From NCBI RefSeq assembly GCF_025698545.1, contig NC_068577.1, forward strand, positions 806,001-870,000: a DNA stretch of 64,000 nucleotides. The letters are read 5' to 3'. Positions 23,303 through 35,750 of this stretch are shown piece by piece. Both the position numbers and the translations under genes were made by a program. Each line of letters opens with the position of its first letter. The stretch's first letter is position 1. The notes beneath the pieces are model-generated. The model saw only the letters and a list, made by a program, of their open reading frames with translations, was not told the DNA's origin and made no database searches. Source of the DNA: Gossypium raimondii (Eukaryota > Streptophyta > Magnoliopsida > Malvales > Malvaceae).

Positions 23303-25740
23303 TGTAACAATCCAACTTTTAGTGGTTTCAGAAATAGTGATTCGAGACAATTCAATAAATTAATATTTATAAGTCGGTGTGATTTTAAAAATATTTTTAA
23401 ATTAGTAAATTTTGTGATTTAAAAGAAATTATTAGGTAAATTGGGTTGAAAATGAGGTATCGAGACATCAATTTCATAAACTGAGTCGTAAATATTTTTA
23501 TAAATATTTACGGATTGTTACTAAGATAGTAGTAAAGTTTCATTAGGAAATTTTAACGTTTTGATAGTTAATTAAATAAAAATGACTAGATTGAAAAAGG
23601 TACAAAACTTGCTAAAATGATTAAATGGCTTAAGTGATGAATGAGGAGGGACTTAAGGCATAAATATGCCAATAGGGAATAGTTTAGGCGGCATGAGAAG
23701 AGAAAAATCTGAACAATTGATGTAATAAGGGCAAAATTGGAAATTTTGCAAAAATTAACAAATAAAAATCTAAATTAAAAGAGTTTCTAGCAAGTTTCTT
23801 CATCTTTTCCAGCTAAAAACACCATAGAAAGGTCCCTATAAGCTGGTTTTTCATGCTCTTGCTATAAGTAAGTTCAATTCTTGATTAATTCTTGTAATTT
23901 TTGTGATTTTCATACTTTTACAACTAGGTCCAACTATTGAACTCATTAGTTTTGATTTTATAAGTGATTTTGAAAGTTACTATGGTTAAGTGCTGGAATT
24001 TTATGATGAATTAACATAGTTTTGAAGCTTTAATTTTATTATATGATGGTTTTATTAAGTGATTTTAATAGAAATTTATTTTGGGGACCTAATTGTGAAA
24101 AGTTTGGAATTAGGGTTTAATGTTGAAATTATGGTTACCAAAGGTTGTGTAGTAGTTTAAAATGATGGAATAAAGTGTTAGTTGAGAAAATTTAGTTCAA
24201 TTGAGGGGTTAATTGAGCAGGGACTAAATTGTAAAAATTATAAAATTTTGGGTAAATATGTAATTTTGAAAATTAAAGGGTATAACGTGTGAAGTGAATT
24301 TTAATTGAATTTTATGTTGATAAATGAATACTTTTACATTATAGATCAAGAATCTGAAGAGAAACGTGGAAAAGAAAAGTTAACCGATTAGTCCCTGAAC
24401 TTCCACAACATCTACAAACTACTCTAGGTAAGTTCATATGGTTGATTTTTCATGATAAATTGTTAAATTAGGACTGATATAATGTATTAATTCAAATGCT
24501 TATTATTGAATCATGAATATTGTAAAAGTTTGAGATCTAATTAAAAGTTCAAATTAATAAGAAAGCAGAATTGAGTATGATCGTCCAGTGATAAGTGATG
24601 AATTGACGGACAAGACCATGGGTGGACCAGGGCATAGTGAAGATGTAAGACCATAGCTGGGCTATGACATTCTACTGAAAAGACCATAGCTGGGCTATGT
24701 CATCAGTGATCATCAGTGAACATCAATGATCATCAGTGATCATCAGTGAATATCAGTGAACTTCAGTGAACATCAGTGAACATAAGACCATGGTTAAACC
24801 ATGGTAGTAAGTGAATAAGTGTAAAACCATAGTTAGACTATGGTACCAGTGAAAAACGACGTACTTAATTTTGTAAGACGTTCGCTAATTTGATAAAAAG
24901 TGATAATTGATATGGAAATTAAAGTGATAGAATTTAAATAGTTAACGATATTGAGTTCACTCACATGAATTTGTCATTGGAATTGTGATTGGCAGGTAGT
25001 GTTAATGAATTACTTATTTTATGAATTGTTGTAATATATTTGGAAAGAATTATCTTTATAACCTATGAACTTACTAAGCTTATATAAGCTTACTCTAGTG
25101 TGCTTAATGTTTCTTGTAGATTGACGTGGTTATTGGAGGATCGGATCAACTCATCTCATCACACTATCCAGATTACTTCGGTAGATTTTGTTGAACATCT
25201 TTTGGTTTATATGGCATGTATAAGGTGGTTTGATAATGAAATAGTTTGAATTGAAGTTATGAGATTTAAATGTGTATATATGTATTAGAAATGGAAATGT
25301 TGGTGATGTTTATCATATTTAATGCATAATTTGGCTTGGATTGAGTACTTGGTTGGACTATTTTGGTATATGAGTTTGTTTAGTGTAGGTTGGATGAGTA
25401 TAGGGTGAGAAAAATGGCCTTAAAATGGCCTATTTTCGTCTACACGGGTAGGCACACGGGCGTGTGTCTTGGCCGTGTGTCACACATGGCCTGTTATATA
25501 GGTATGCAGTTTGGCCATGTGTCCCCTGTAATCCTAAAATTGAGAAACAAAATGCTCAGGATTGAGCACATGGGTAGAGACACGGGCGTTTGTCTCAACC
25601 TGGAACATGGGCATGTTACACAGCCGTGTGAAACCTGCACTTAAATTTTGAAAATTTAATTAACCATATTGCCTAACACACGGGCATGTAAAGATACTAT
25701 AAATATACTATAAATTACAGGCTAAGTTACTTTCAGGAGC
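23303..25740 (+). mobile_element. Gypsy-type LTR fragment (TGTAACAATCC start)
   Basis: It starts TGTAACAATCCAACTTTTAG, close to the TGTAACACCCC start of large Gypsy LTRs, followed by 'tcagaaatagtgattcgagac'. Inside are an array of short repeats (24700-24782), a block with cacacgggcgtgtgtc / ttggccgtgtgtcac wording (25440-25640) and AT-rich DNA. A matching GGGGTGTTACA end and the element interior are not seen, so this is a truncated or solo LTR. The small open frame at 25390-25644 is part of it and not a gene. Confidence 0.55.
24700..24782 (+). repeat. Short tandem repeat CATCAGTGA(T/A)
   Basis: About eight units of CATCAGTGA with minor changes occur head to tail, flanked by imperfect 'gaccatagctgggctatg' palindromic words at 24640-24700 and 24785-24850. 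It lies inside the LTR fragment. Confidence 0.75.
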
Positions 25741-26262
25741 CATCAAATCTTTGTGTTGTTGTTTTTTCACCTAAAACACCAGAAAAAAAGAGAAGGAAGA
25801 ACCACTCAAATTTCAACAAGTTCTTATAAGTGAAAAGAACATATAAAGCAATTAACCGTTGTAGGAAAAGACTTTACAAGGAACCTTACATGTAAAAAAG
25901 ACCTTAAACAGAAACCAACAAACCCTTTTGAAAAATACTAGCTCAACAAGTTAGAAAACTCGATATGTGAGACCTTATACTCGCATTATCATTCACATCA
26001 TAGCACATTCCCAAACAGTTAGATCATCAATAAATGAAAAAGTTTACCAAGTAAATCACAATTGAAGAATCGGTTTTAAAAATGCTAGTGGAATAACTTA
26101 ACATCAATATTCTATTACAATGACTACCTTCCACTAACATCTATTGAAATTGATATTTCCTAACTTCTTGGAGTTTTAAAAAGAAATTGTTCCTGAACAA
26201 ATAAAATGATTATAAATGAAGCGAAAATCAACTTGATAAAAAGGGAGAAAGAAATGCCATAT
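25741..26262. other. Probable retrotransposon-derived spacer
   Basis: No gene is seen. The sequence continues from the LTR-like block and has A-rich low-complexity runs. No clear element end. Confidence 0.35.
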
Positions 26263-27011
26263 CGTAACACCTCTATACTTGGTTTGATCTATGGACCCGG
26301 TATAAAATTTAAATATTTATCCATAATGTTTTAATTTATTTAACCCAACAATTATTATTATAAACATTTGGGGTCATTCGATTGCGTTTGAAAATGATTT
26401 TAAAATTATTTTCACTCAAAAAAAGGGTCAAATATTGATACTTAAACAAATAGTATCCATATCTTATAAAAGGTATCGATACATTTGCACATTATCAATA
26501 CCAAAATAACATTCTTTCTCCAAAATTCAAATTTTGATTAAGGTATCGATACCTTGGATGTGATATCGATACCTTGGATGTGGTATCGATACCAAAATTA
26601 CATTCTGTTTTGAAATTTTTGAGTTCCAAAGCCTAGGTAACGATACTTATACCCTTTTATCGATACCGTGGCTAAATTTTGATAAAAATAAATTGAAAAT
26701 ATTGCTAAAACCCTGCAAAGTTTTGGATTCTTTACAACACTTCAAATCTTTTCAAAGTGCCTTAAGGCAATTCAAAACAACTCCAATTCAACTAAATTAT
26801 CACATTATCAAACCACAATTGCAAGCATGCATATGACTATCAATAATTCATTTCATATAAAACCAAAATATTTTAATTTAAAATACCAAAATAGATAAAG
26901 TTTTAAGAATATGCATTTTAGCCCTTACCACTTGGGAACACATGTGGTCTACCTATGTACATGCCATTTTAACCCAAAATATATACCTACTCTTGTAGCT
27001 CTTGAAGATGT
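26263..27011 (+). mobile_element. Truncated LTR with GGTATCGATACC words
   Basis: The segment starts CGTAACACCTCTATACTTGG (first base changed from T), followed by 'ctatggacccggtataaaatt', which resembles a Gypsy LTR start. Palindromic GGTATCGATACC-like words recur near 26471, 26541, 26562, 26581 and 26650. The following LTR-like start at 27012 marks its right limit. Confidence 0.5.
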
Positions 27012-27440
27012 AATTGTAACACCCCGAAATCTATAATATGAAAATATTGGAAAATCAAGATTTTGTTCTCGATAAAATAAAATAAAAAAATAAGGAAAAT
27101 AAAGGCGATAAAAAGGAGGAAGTTAAGTGAATACAAGAAAATTTAATTAAGAGCAAAATTGTGAGATATTAACTTAAGGTGAGGATTAAATTGCAAAAGT
27201 GAGAAAAGTTCTATGATCCAAGAGTAAACACTTAAAGTTTAAGAAGTTAAACTATAAATATGGAAAAGTTAAAGGGCGAATAGAGCAAATATATTAAGAG
27301 TGGAAGGATCTAGAAAGTAAAGAAAATGGATGATTAAAGACTAAAATGAACCATTGGAAAAGGAGGAAGGGTTAGAGGTAAAAATCTACCCAAAAAAATG
27401 CCAAAATGTCTAATAATTCATTATTACAGGAACTGTGTTA
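27012..27440 (+). mobile_element. Truncated LTR (TGTAACACCCC start)
   Basis: It starts TGTAACACCCCGAAATC and continues with A-rich sequence typical of the 5' portion of an LTR. The right end fades out around 27400-27440 without a CA end. Confidence 0.45.
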
Positions 27441-28464
27441 CAAAGCAAGACAAATAAGACTTTGCTTTTAAAAGAAACAATCAACCATCGTTAATTAAGC
27501 AAAATCAGAGCATCTCCGAATATCCCATGCAAGTTTTCACACAAAAAGGAATGGGATAAATATTAAATTTTAAAGAATTAAATAAATATTTATTTATTTT
27601 TATATCGGATTAATATAATTATTTGTGTATGCAATATGTCAATATAAAATTATGTTAATTTGATAATATTATTAGTGATTTGAATCGAATCAAAATTTCA
27701 TGTATAAAATCGTATAAAATCAAAATTCATGTATCATACTACACGTTAGAACGAAATTCATATATAATTTTAATATTTATCTCTATTAAATTTTAAAATG
27801 TTATTTTATATTCTATAATTAAATTTAAAACAAATCATTTTTTATCATTTAGTTTTAGATCGGGCAACTTAGATTTGAGTCGATTAATATTCAAGTTCGA
27901 GTTCCAATAATGTATAGGTCTCATATTTACTATACGAGTATATTATGCGTGAGTTTGTTTAATCCCTTTTGAATTGGTCCAATTTTATTTGATTTTTAGT
28001 TTGTTGTGCATTGTATTAATTTAATTTTACGATATTATATTTATCTTATATATAAAGATTTTCACGATGTTGGTGTCATACATAATCGATCTCAATTCAA
28101 TTGTTAAATTATTAAAAGTTGTTTATTTCAATAAAATAATAAAATTTAAAAATAATTTTATATTTTCATATAAAATTTTAAAAGTATTAATAATATTTAA
28201 CGCATATGTAATATATTAGAAAAATATATATCTAACTTTTTAACGGGCTTATAAAATACGAATGATTAGTTATTGAGATAAATCCGATATATACATTAAA
28301 TAAAAAACGTGACTTACAAAATGCAACAACCGATAAACATTTTCCATAATAAAAAAGAAAATAGTCATAGGCTGACGTGAATCAGACTACCACTAAGTAG
28401 GTCCCAAGGAACGTCACAACTCCAAACTACCGCGTCTCCCTTTCAGAGAATAAATAATAGAAAA
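27441..28464. other. AT-rich upstream region of ACR12
   Basis: Nothing recognisable apart from a less AT-rich patch near 28380-28445 ('aggtcccaaggaacgtcac') that may be ancestral promoter sequence of ACR12, now separated from the gene by a MITE. Confidence 0.4.
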
Positions 28465-28916
28465 GGAAAAAATCCTTTTCCGGTCCCTCTTTATTTTGAT
28501 ATTAAGCAAATTAGTTTATCTAAAAAAATTTAGAGTAATTTAATTTCTATCAATTTTAAAAGTGACAATTAAAGACAATTACTTATGATATTAGTTGTAT
28601 GTATTTTTATTGGTATGATAATAAATTTAGCCTTTGATGCTTATATATTTTGTGTAAATATTGACTGAATTTATAAATATTATAAGATAAATTTGTTAAG
28701 ACTAAATTGATAAAATATGTAAATGTTACAGATTTAGTTTTATATGCATAAAATTTAAGAGCTCAATTTGTTATTATACCAATAAAAAATGTAGAAAAAA
28801 ATTAATGCTCTTTTTAATTGTTTTAGTTGCTCACTTTCGAAATTGATTCTCACTTTTTTATAGGGACTAACTTGCTTAATTCCGAAACTAAGAGGGATTG
28901 AAAAAGTCTTTTTTCC
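28465..28916. mobile_element. Foldback MITE in the ACR12 promoter
   Basis: Long imperfect inverted arms: the left arm reads GGAAAAAATCCTTTTCCGG then TCCCTCTT and 'attaagcaaattag'; the reverse complement of the right arm reads GGAAAAAAGACTTTTTCAA then TCCCTCTT and 'attaagcaagttag'. The inner parts ('tttttattggtatgataat' and its reverse near 28770-28795) also pair, so most of the ~450 bp could fold back. No coding capacity. Confidence 0.65.
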
Positions 28917-29014
28917 AAAAATATCACAATGCGCCTACAAAATTCGCCATCGCCGAAAAGTAGTGTCCGAAGTCTGAATTTTGATCATTGAAGCTTTTCA
29001 AACTTCAATAGTCC

Positions 29015-32000
29015 ATGGCGTTGTCAAATTCCCTTTTCTTTCCTTCTTCTTACGCCGTCGACCTCCGACGTTCCACGGTTCCCGATTCCGGCATCGCCCC
29101 TTTTTTCACTTCTTTTGACTCTTCTAGATTCCGCTGCAACTTTTCTCAGTGCGGCATTAGGCCCAATTTCTCTGCAAGAAAGTAAGAAACCAAAACGAAA
29201 ATCTGTATGTCCTTTTTTTTTTGTTGTTGATTGTTTTGTGTTAATAGATGATGGGTATTTTTATTGTTGATGCAGACGCATTGTTTCTGCTGCTAACAAT
29301 GGTTTCAACACGGTTAATTCAACTTCATTGGTAAAAGAATCCATCTTCGTTTACCATCTTTTACTTAACTCACATATGGGTCATGGAACTTAAATGAACA
29401 ATCTCAGCGATTTCTATCAAGTGCATAATGATGTTGATCAATTTGTTCCGATCAAAGCCCTTTTTTTTTTAAAAAAAAAGAAAATTTTAACTAAAAAAAA
29501 TGCTAAAGAAGGGAAAGAAGAAGAAGAATGAAGGTTGCTTACAGTTAGCTGATCCATGTTTGTGCAGATTCCATAGGAAACTGTAGAAGAGAGGGTAAGC
29601 TACAATTGAAAGAAATGTGATTTTCAATATATGAGTGATGAATTTAATCAAAATTAAGGTAGAAGAATATTTTTTCTTCTTAAAGATGCATTGCAATTGA
29701 TAGCTCCAAGGATATGCCTTTCTAAATTTTGATATGGTTTTCAATTGAAGTACGCTGGACAGAACTATTATGCAGTTTCTCTCTTGCTTTCTTAGTGTTT
29801 TTTTTTTTTTGAAGTTCTTTGGATGTTTATTTTTAAGGAAATGCTTATTTGTGATAGTTAAGTTTGTAGATGCTAGATGACATCAATGCAAACAGGGAGG
29901 ACTGGAGGAGGGTGTGAGGGGTCGGGCAGGAAATGTTGGGAAAGAGAAAGACATAAACCTTCTGTTGCAAAACTCCAAAATGCAAATTTTAACCTAAATA
30001 CTTTAAAATTCATAAAAAAACTAGTTAGTAAAACAGATATCTAAATATGTTAATCCCTTGATCAGTGTATTCTTGTTCTGCATCACACTGCATATATAAT
30101 GATGCCATTAGTTTAATTGGCTGATTTACATTGCAGGGGACTGGCCAAGATAAAGATGATTATATTCCAATGCCAATTGTTTTGATTGATCAAGATTCAG
30201 ATTCAGAAGCAACAGTTGTGCAGCTGAGTTTTGGAGATCGTTTGGGTGCTCTCATTGACACGGTTAAGTGGATATCTCAACTTATATTTTCTCCTTTGAA
30301 AAAATTATAAGCTTATTTTTCTAGGATTACTGGCCAAGCCTGTTGTGCGAGTGATTTTTTCTTTGTTTTATTTTGTAATTGAGTCATCTATGTTTAGGTA
30401 AGAGGCCTACTCAGCTCAATTTGTTTAAAGTACTATCTGACTGCATTTTGTGGAGCTAGAAATCTAGGGATATGTTGCATATTAGTTGTTACATGCATGA
30501 ATTTAGATCACCACTCTTAAGTAAATTTGGATGATTCAGAAAATTATGCTATATGAATGTTGGCATTAGCATTTCATTGTGTTACACTAATGAATGGTCT
30601 TGCTTCCAATTTAAATAATTCCAGAAGGTTATAGATCCTAGCTATGAGGGAAAAAGTTACTTAAGGTAATGGTAAATCTGATAATTCTCTCTCTCCTTGT
30701 TTTTTTTACTCACTTTTTTTTTAATGTTTGGGCAGATGAGAGCATTGAAAGATTTGGGATTGGATGTTGCAAAGGGAACTGTTGCCACTGAAGGACCAGT
30801 CAAACAAACAAAATTTTTCATCACACGATTGTGAGTAGTTGTTTAGATACTGTCATGACTCAACTTTTTCCCTCCTTCACCCCTCCTCTCTTGTGAGCAT
30901 GTGTTTTATAACTAGTTGCTGAATATTTTTCATAGTTTGACTTGTATCTCAACTCTCTCAAGTTTTCTGGTTCACTGCTTTTAGATGTTTTAACTGCTAT
31001 TTGGATGCTTCTGTTCGTAAAATGTAGTTTTCCCCTATCACACATGCATATATATAAGCAGATCTGATGCTCAAAAAGCTTATCAAATGGGGAATCATTA
31101 ACTAATAGCGTAATTTACTTTGCCTTGTTTGCTGATTGGTTCGTTGATTGTTTGCCCTATACATACATTCAAAATAAACTGTAAGCATATCCTAAAGAAA
31201 GTTAATTACTCAATGGCATAACATGTTGCATGGTTCTATTAGTTTGATGCCACATAAGCAGGTAGTGTTAATGGCATTAGTGGTTGAACTAACTTGATGC
31301 ATGTTTCGGAAGTTTAAGGGGCCAACTGCACTTTTTTTTTTTAGTTTGGGTACCAGTGTAGAGTGTACTTTTTAATGTGGTTTGGTAACAATATGTCAAG
31401 AGCTAAACATCATTATTTTCTCACAGCTCATATGTTGGTCCTTGTAAATTTTCTTAATATTAATTCAGATTGATCAGCATTTGTTAATTGATTTGGTTAT
31501 GCTAGAGACAATGGGCGCAAAGTTGAAGATCCTGATCTGTTGGAGAGAATTCGACTCACCATTATAAACAATCTTTTGAAGTACCATCCAGTATGTATGC
31601 TGAATTCATATTTTTAGTCTTTCTCTTCTTCCCTTCTGCACCCCCCACACCTTCTCTTCCCCTCATAGGTGGTTGATCTCATGGCTTGTCAAAGTATAGA
31701 TATTCTGTTGTTTTGATTTTATGCTTTGGATTTTGTTACTTATCCGGCTTTGAATTTGACTTGTTAGGAATCTAGTGAGCGACTTGCTATGGGTGAGGCT
31801 TTTGGAGTAAAGGCTCCAGAGAAAAAGGTGACATTATCTAATGATTAATGGATTGAATAATTATTTTTACCCACTTAACTTGGCTCACTTTGTTTCTTTG
31901 GTGTTCTATATATGCTGTATTTAATTTTGTGAGAAAAGCTTTTTTCTCTTTTTGCTCTAACTACTGCATTTGTTCCTTATATGTGGTGATTCCATGACAC

Positions 32001-32840
32001 CCTTTTATCTCTGATAGAGTTGTTATAATACAATAAATATTCGCCACCAGTCGTCACTATGCATATGGATAATGGTTCTTGATTCTGGTATAATACTAAA
32101 AAGAGTTGTTGCATGTGCTATTTGGGATTGGGATCTTATGAACTTTGAACCTAAGCCTCTATTAATTTGTTTATACAGCTTGATGTCGACATTGCTACTC
32201 GTATACGTGTAAAGGAAGATGGACCCAAGAGAAGGTAACAAAAATGGTTTTCAGCACTTCAATTCATAGCTCTCTACTGTTTCAATCACACATTACCAAT
32301 ATCTTACAATATTTTTAACACGATATGAATCCCTCTTTTAGGTAGTGTACTTGTAGAACATAGGTTCCTTTTGTGATAATCAGCTTATGATTCTTCCATG
32401 TTTTACCAGCTTGCTTTCTATAGAGACAGCAGATCGACCTGGACTGCTGGTAGAGATTATCAAAATCATTGCTGATATCAACATTGATGTAGAATCCGCA
32501 GAAATTGATACAGAGGTACCCCTTTCTTTGTTTTTATATGTTATATCTTGGTTCTGCAACTTTTTTCAGCACCTTTTGTTCTGTGAACTTCCACAGGGAT
32601 TAGTAGCGAAAGACAAGTTTCATGTCAGCTACAGAGGAGCAGCTTTAAATAGTTCTTTGTCTCAGGTATTTTGTTAACGATGACTATATTTTCTCATTAT
32701 TCTTATTGTTCTTTCTTGATTGCCGCTACTCTGTCATTTTGTCACTCTTAAATTATCTTGTACTCTGTAACCTGCAGGTGCTGGTGAATTGCTTGCGCTA
32801 TTACCTTAGAAGGCCGGAAACCGATATCGATAGTTATTAA
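29015..32840 (+). CDS. ACR12: ACT domain-containing protein ACR12, chloroplast
   Basis: Ten exons, all with GT-AG introns and consistent phase: 29015-29181, 29276-29330, 30137-30262, 30736-30830, 31506-31590, 31768-31827, 32179-32234, 32410-32515, 32597-32665, 32778-32840. The product has 293 residues. Residues 1-70 are Ser/Arg-rich, a likely plastid transit peptide. A first ACT domain follows from about residue 92 ([20 protein letters not shown]) and a second from about 216 ([20 protein letters not shown]), linked by [20 protein letters not shown]. The C-terminus [13 protein letters not shown] matches ACR12 better than ACR11. ACT domains usually bind amino acids; ACR11/ACR12 are stromal ACT-repeat proteins linked to glutamine/glutamate metabolism. 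AtACR12 is about 300 residues, so the model is full length. Confidence 0.92.
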
Positions 32841-33575
32841 TACTTGAAGGTGTGCTCTCCCTATAAATAAAATTGTCTGGTTCTTGTACCAAATCTAATA
32901 TGAGCTCATGATATCTAACTATTCTTGTTTTTGAGCTCATGATTTATAGATTCATGTTGTACTATGCATTCTGGGATTTTTCTTGAATCTTCGCACTTGC
33001 ATGAATTGCATCCTATATGAAAGCTAAATCTTGGTTACATAACTAAATGACATGAAATGTTAGAGTACTTCTCATATTGATGTAAGGATTATCAGACCGT
33101 ATCCGTTATTAGGCAGAAACTCATCCCAGGTATGGTTCAAAGGTGGAGCCCCATTCTTGCAGTCATAGTGCAGAAGGAGCATTGTTGTTTGCGATTGATT
33201 AGATGATCTCGAGTTATATTTTTCTAAGTTTAAACATCATATCCTCGTATTTATAAATACATGTCTAGCACAAGTGTTGAACTAGAATATTTTGAAGAAA
33301 ACGAAAAATTCAGATAACATAGATTACAACTACTAAGAAACCTTCCTTTGCAACTATGTACTTCACATATGGTGTTCAGCACTTCATGTCATTGAACACC
33401 CAAACAACACACAACAAATAGAGGAGTTTACTAAATTGAACAATACATACCATCACTCTAAACTTTTTCAGACCAAAACCAATGCATAAACCTCAACTAA
33501 TCTAACATGACGAAACTTTAAAGACTATATTTTTGGTAGAAACAGTTAAAAACCAATTCACCATTGGTGACATTC
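32841..33575. other. Convergent 3' flanks of ACR12 and the TBL gene
   Basis: The two genes converge here. The sequence holds presumed 3' UTRs; 'aataaaattg' at 32867 and 'aataaa'-like words could serve ACR12 polyadenylation. No gene seen. Confidence 0.5.
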
Positions 33576-35750
33576 TTAGATCATTGCACTTAACATCTCA
33601 TTCCAAATATCAGGCACCCCAGGGAGGCACCAATGGCTACAATCGGATGAAAACTCTCTTGGGTGTTGCCTCTGTGCTTGGTTTAAAGCCCTTCTATAAA
33701 CAGAAGGATGCGCATCTCTTCGAAAAGCCGACATCATTGTAACGTCGTGCAGATATACCGGGAAGCTCATTCTTTTTAATACCCCTTTCAGTACTACAAC
33801 TTGTTCAGGAACATGTGGATGGCTGAAAAATTTAAGGGGAGTTTTCTGGTTATAGCATCTCCAACCATTTTGTCTGCAATGAACAAAAACAAAGAGATAT
33901 AAAAGAGCTTAAAGTGACATGAATATAGGTAAAAGAATCATGAAGGCGCCTATACTTAGAGCTAGATAACATTTTACTCCCTCCACTAAAAAAATAGACA
34001 AATTAGTTCTTGTACCTTAGATCAAAGAATAAATTTGCTCTTTAATCTAATGTACAAAAACTTATTTTTGTTTCTTTTTGAGTAAATGAGTAAAATGCAA
34101 TCTGAGTCCTAATAAAAGGGACTTTCATAATACTCTCACCCTCTAATTTACGATTTGTTAGATACCTGTTATGCCTAGGGGACACGCTTCTGAAAATAAC
34201 TCTAGTTTTACGAGGGTCAATATTCAAATCAATCCATTTTGCCCATGTAGTCAATCCTTTTTGGTATGCAATCATTGGATTCATGGTTTTATAAAGAGAT
34301 TTCCCCTCCATGTAATAGTCCCACCTGTATATAAATTAAGAATCATCTACCATTACTTTATCAAAATATGTGTCGGACAAGAATACTCGAAAATGTATCT
34401 TACGAACTCCATTGATCAGAATGAGTCCACCAATGTGCTGAATCAAACACAAGAACATCAACACCTCTCCAATATCTAGCATTCTCTTCAATCAAATCCA
34501 AATGCAAGACTCTCTTGTTTTCAGGTCCTTTCTTCAATTCCACAAGCAATGGAGCCCAAGAAAACTCGATCGACGTCTCGAAATCCTATATAAACAACAT
34601 GCTCCGTTAACACTTAAATGCAGTCCATTTGTTTGAGCATCAAGCAAGCACAAAGAAAAAGCGTTATGGTTTTCTTTTTTTAAAGTCCATCTTACCAAGG
34701 CATGGAAGGCCATTGAAAGACCATTGTAGGTCACTTTTTTATGTCCTGTTGGTATAACTCCTTGCACTAGGCAAACTAGACTCTCCCATTGGTTCCTCAT
34801 TATAGAATCACCCACTAGCATTATCCTTTTCCTTCTCATCTTCCCAAGAAACTTCAGTGCATCAAATCTGTAATCAGAATATCAGTTCAAGAAATTAAAG
34901 CATTAATCTTAAAAGAGCATCCTTTTGACACAAAGGGTCATATGTCATAGCCTTATAGGTCATGACATGAGTTCAACTGTGTGCAAACTCTCTAATTTTT
35001 ATAATTTTGAACTCATTAAGACTCTTAATAGAGTGGGAGGCAAAACCCAAATATATGATATCTCAGTCAACTAGAGCTAAAAAAATGACATTTAAGCAAA
35101 TTCAGTATCTGAATCCCAGTATTTACCAACTCTTTTTTCTATTCTTGGAAGTATATAGAAAAGTTTCTACGGTTTTGAACCCACCAAGGCTCTTGAGAGA
35201 GCCGGGAGACAAAACCCAAGTATATGATATCTCTGCCAACCCAGAACTTAAAAATTGGCATCTAAGCATGTAGGAAAGTTTCTATGGTTTTGAACTCACC
35301 AAGATTTTGACAGAGTTGAGAGACAAAACTCAAACATGTAATAACTGACTCAGAGCTTAAAAAATGGCATCTAAGCAGATTCAGGATTCGAATCCTGGCA
35401 TCTGCAATCCTTTTGTTCTATTCTTGGAAAGTATGTACGTACCTTGGAAGAGAACAACCATTTGGCTTCCATTTCCACTTTTCATAGCCAGAATCTGGCC
35501 TTCCATTTCTTTGACAGGTAACAGCAGTACTAAGATATGGGCAGTTAGAATCATACAAAGGATATGATTGATCATAAACCCATTTACCAACTGAGAAATC
35601 ACATCTCGTAGGCCGATCCTCACGCCTGCCTTGCACCATTATGACTCCATTGTCTTCGTTGTTGAGCCAAGAAGACGATGACTTGCCATGAAAGAAGCAA
35701 ATGAACGAGGTGATGATGAAGACGAAGGTGAAATGTGGATAATTAGCCAT
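33576..35750 (-). CDS. Trichome birefringence-like / PMR5-type polysaccharide O-acetyltransferase
   Basis: Five exons in consistent phase: 35443-35750, 34696-34867, 34404-34585, 34166-34324, 33576-33873, giving 372 residues. The N-terminus [20 protein letters not shown] is a signal peptide or anchor. A PMR5N region follows ([20 protein letters not shown], about residues 48-100). The esterase-like GDS motif is at residues 122-124 ([13 protein letters not shown]), and the paired DxxH motif is Asp351/His354 ([12 protein letters not shown]). These define TBL/DUF231 proteins, Golgi enzymes that acetylate xylan, pectin or other wall polymers. The short N-terminus (no long stalk) suits the PMR5/TBL36-38-like groups; the precise ortholog is uncertain. 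Introns are 575, 110, 79 and 292 bp. Intron 1 is filled by a tandem repeat; no defect is seen in the exons. Confidence 0.9.
35005..35442 (+). repeat. Three-copy tandem repeat in TBL intron 1
   Basis: Units start near 35005, 35172 and 35291. Each begins 'ttttgaactcaccaagactc'-like, then 'gagacaaaacccaa', 'gagcttaaaaaatggcat' and 'ctaagcag'; units 1 and 3 continue to 'ctattcttggaa', while unit 2 is internally deleted. Unit 3 holds GATTCGAATCC near 35385-35397, a good pol III B box. The last unit runs up to the exon 1 donor (GTACGT on minus at 35442). Confidence 0.7.

Noticed and set aside
24700-24782. Regular short repeats resembling a CRISPR array
   Set aside because: Units are contiguous without unique spacers and lie in a plant LTR.
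25390-25644. 84-residue open frame with repeated HGRDTGVCL-like phrases
   Set aside because: It is the CACGGGCGTGTGTC block of an LTR read in one frame.
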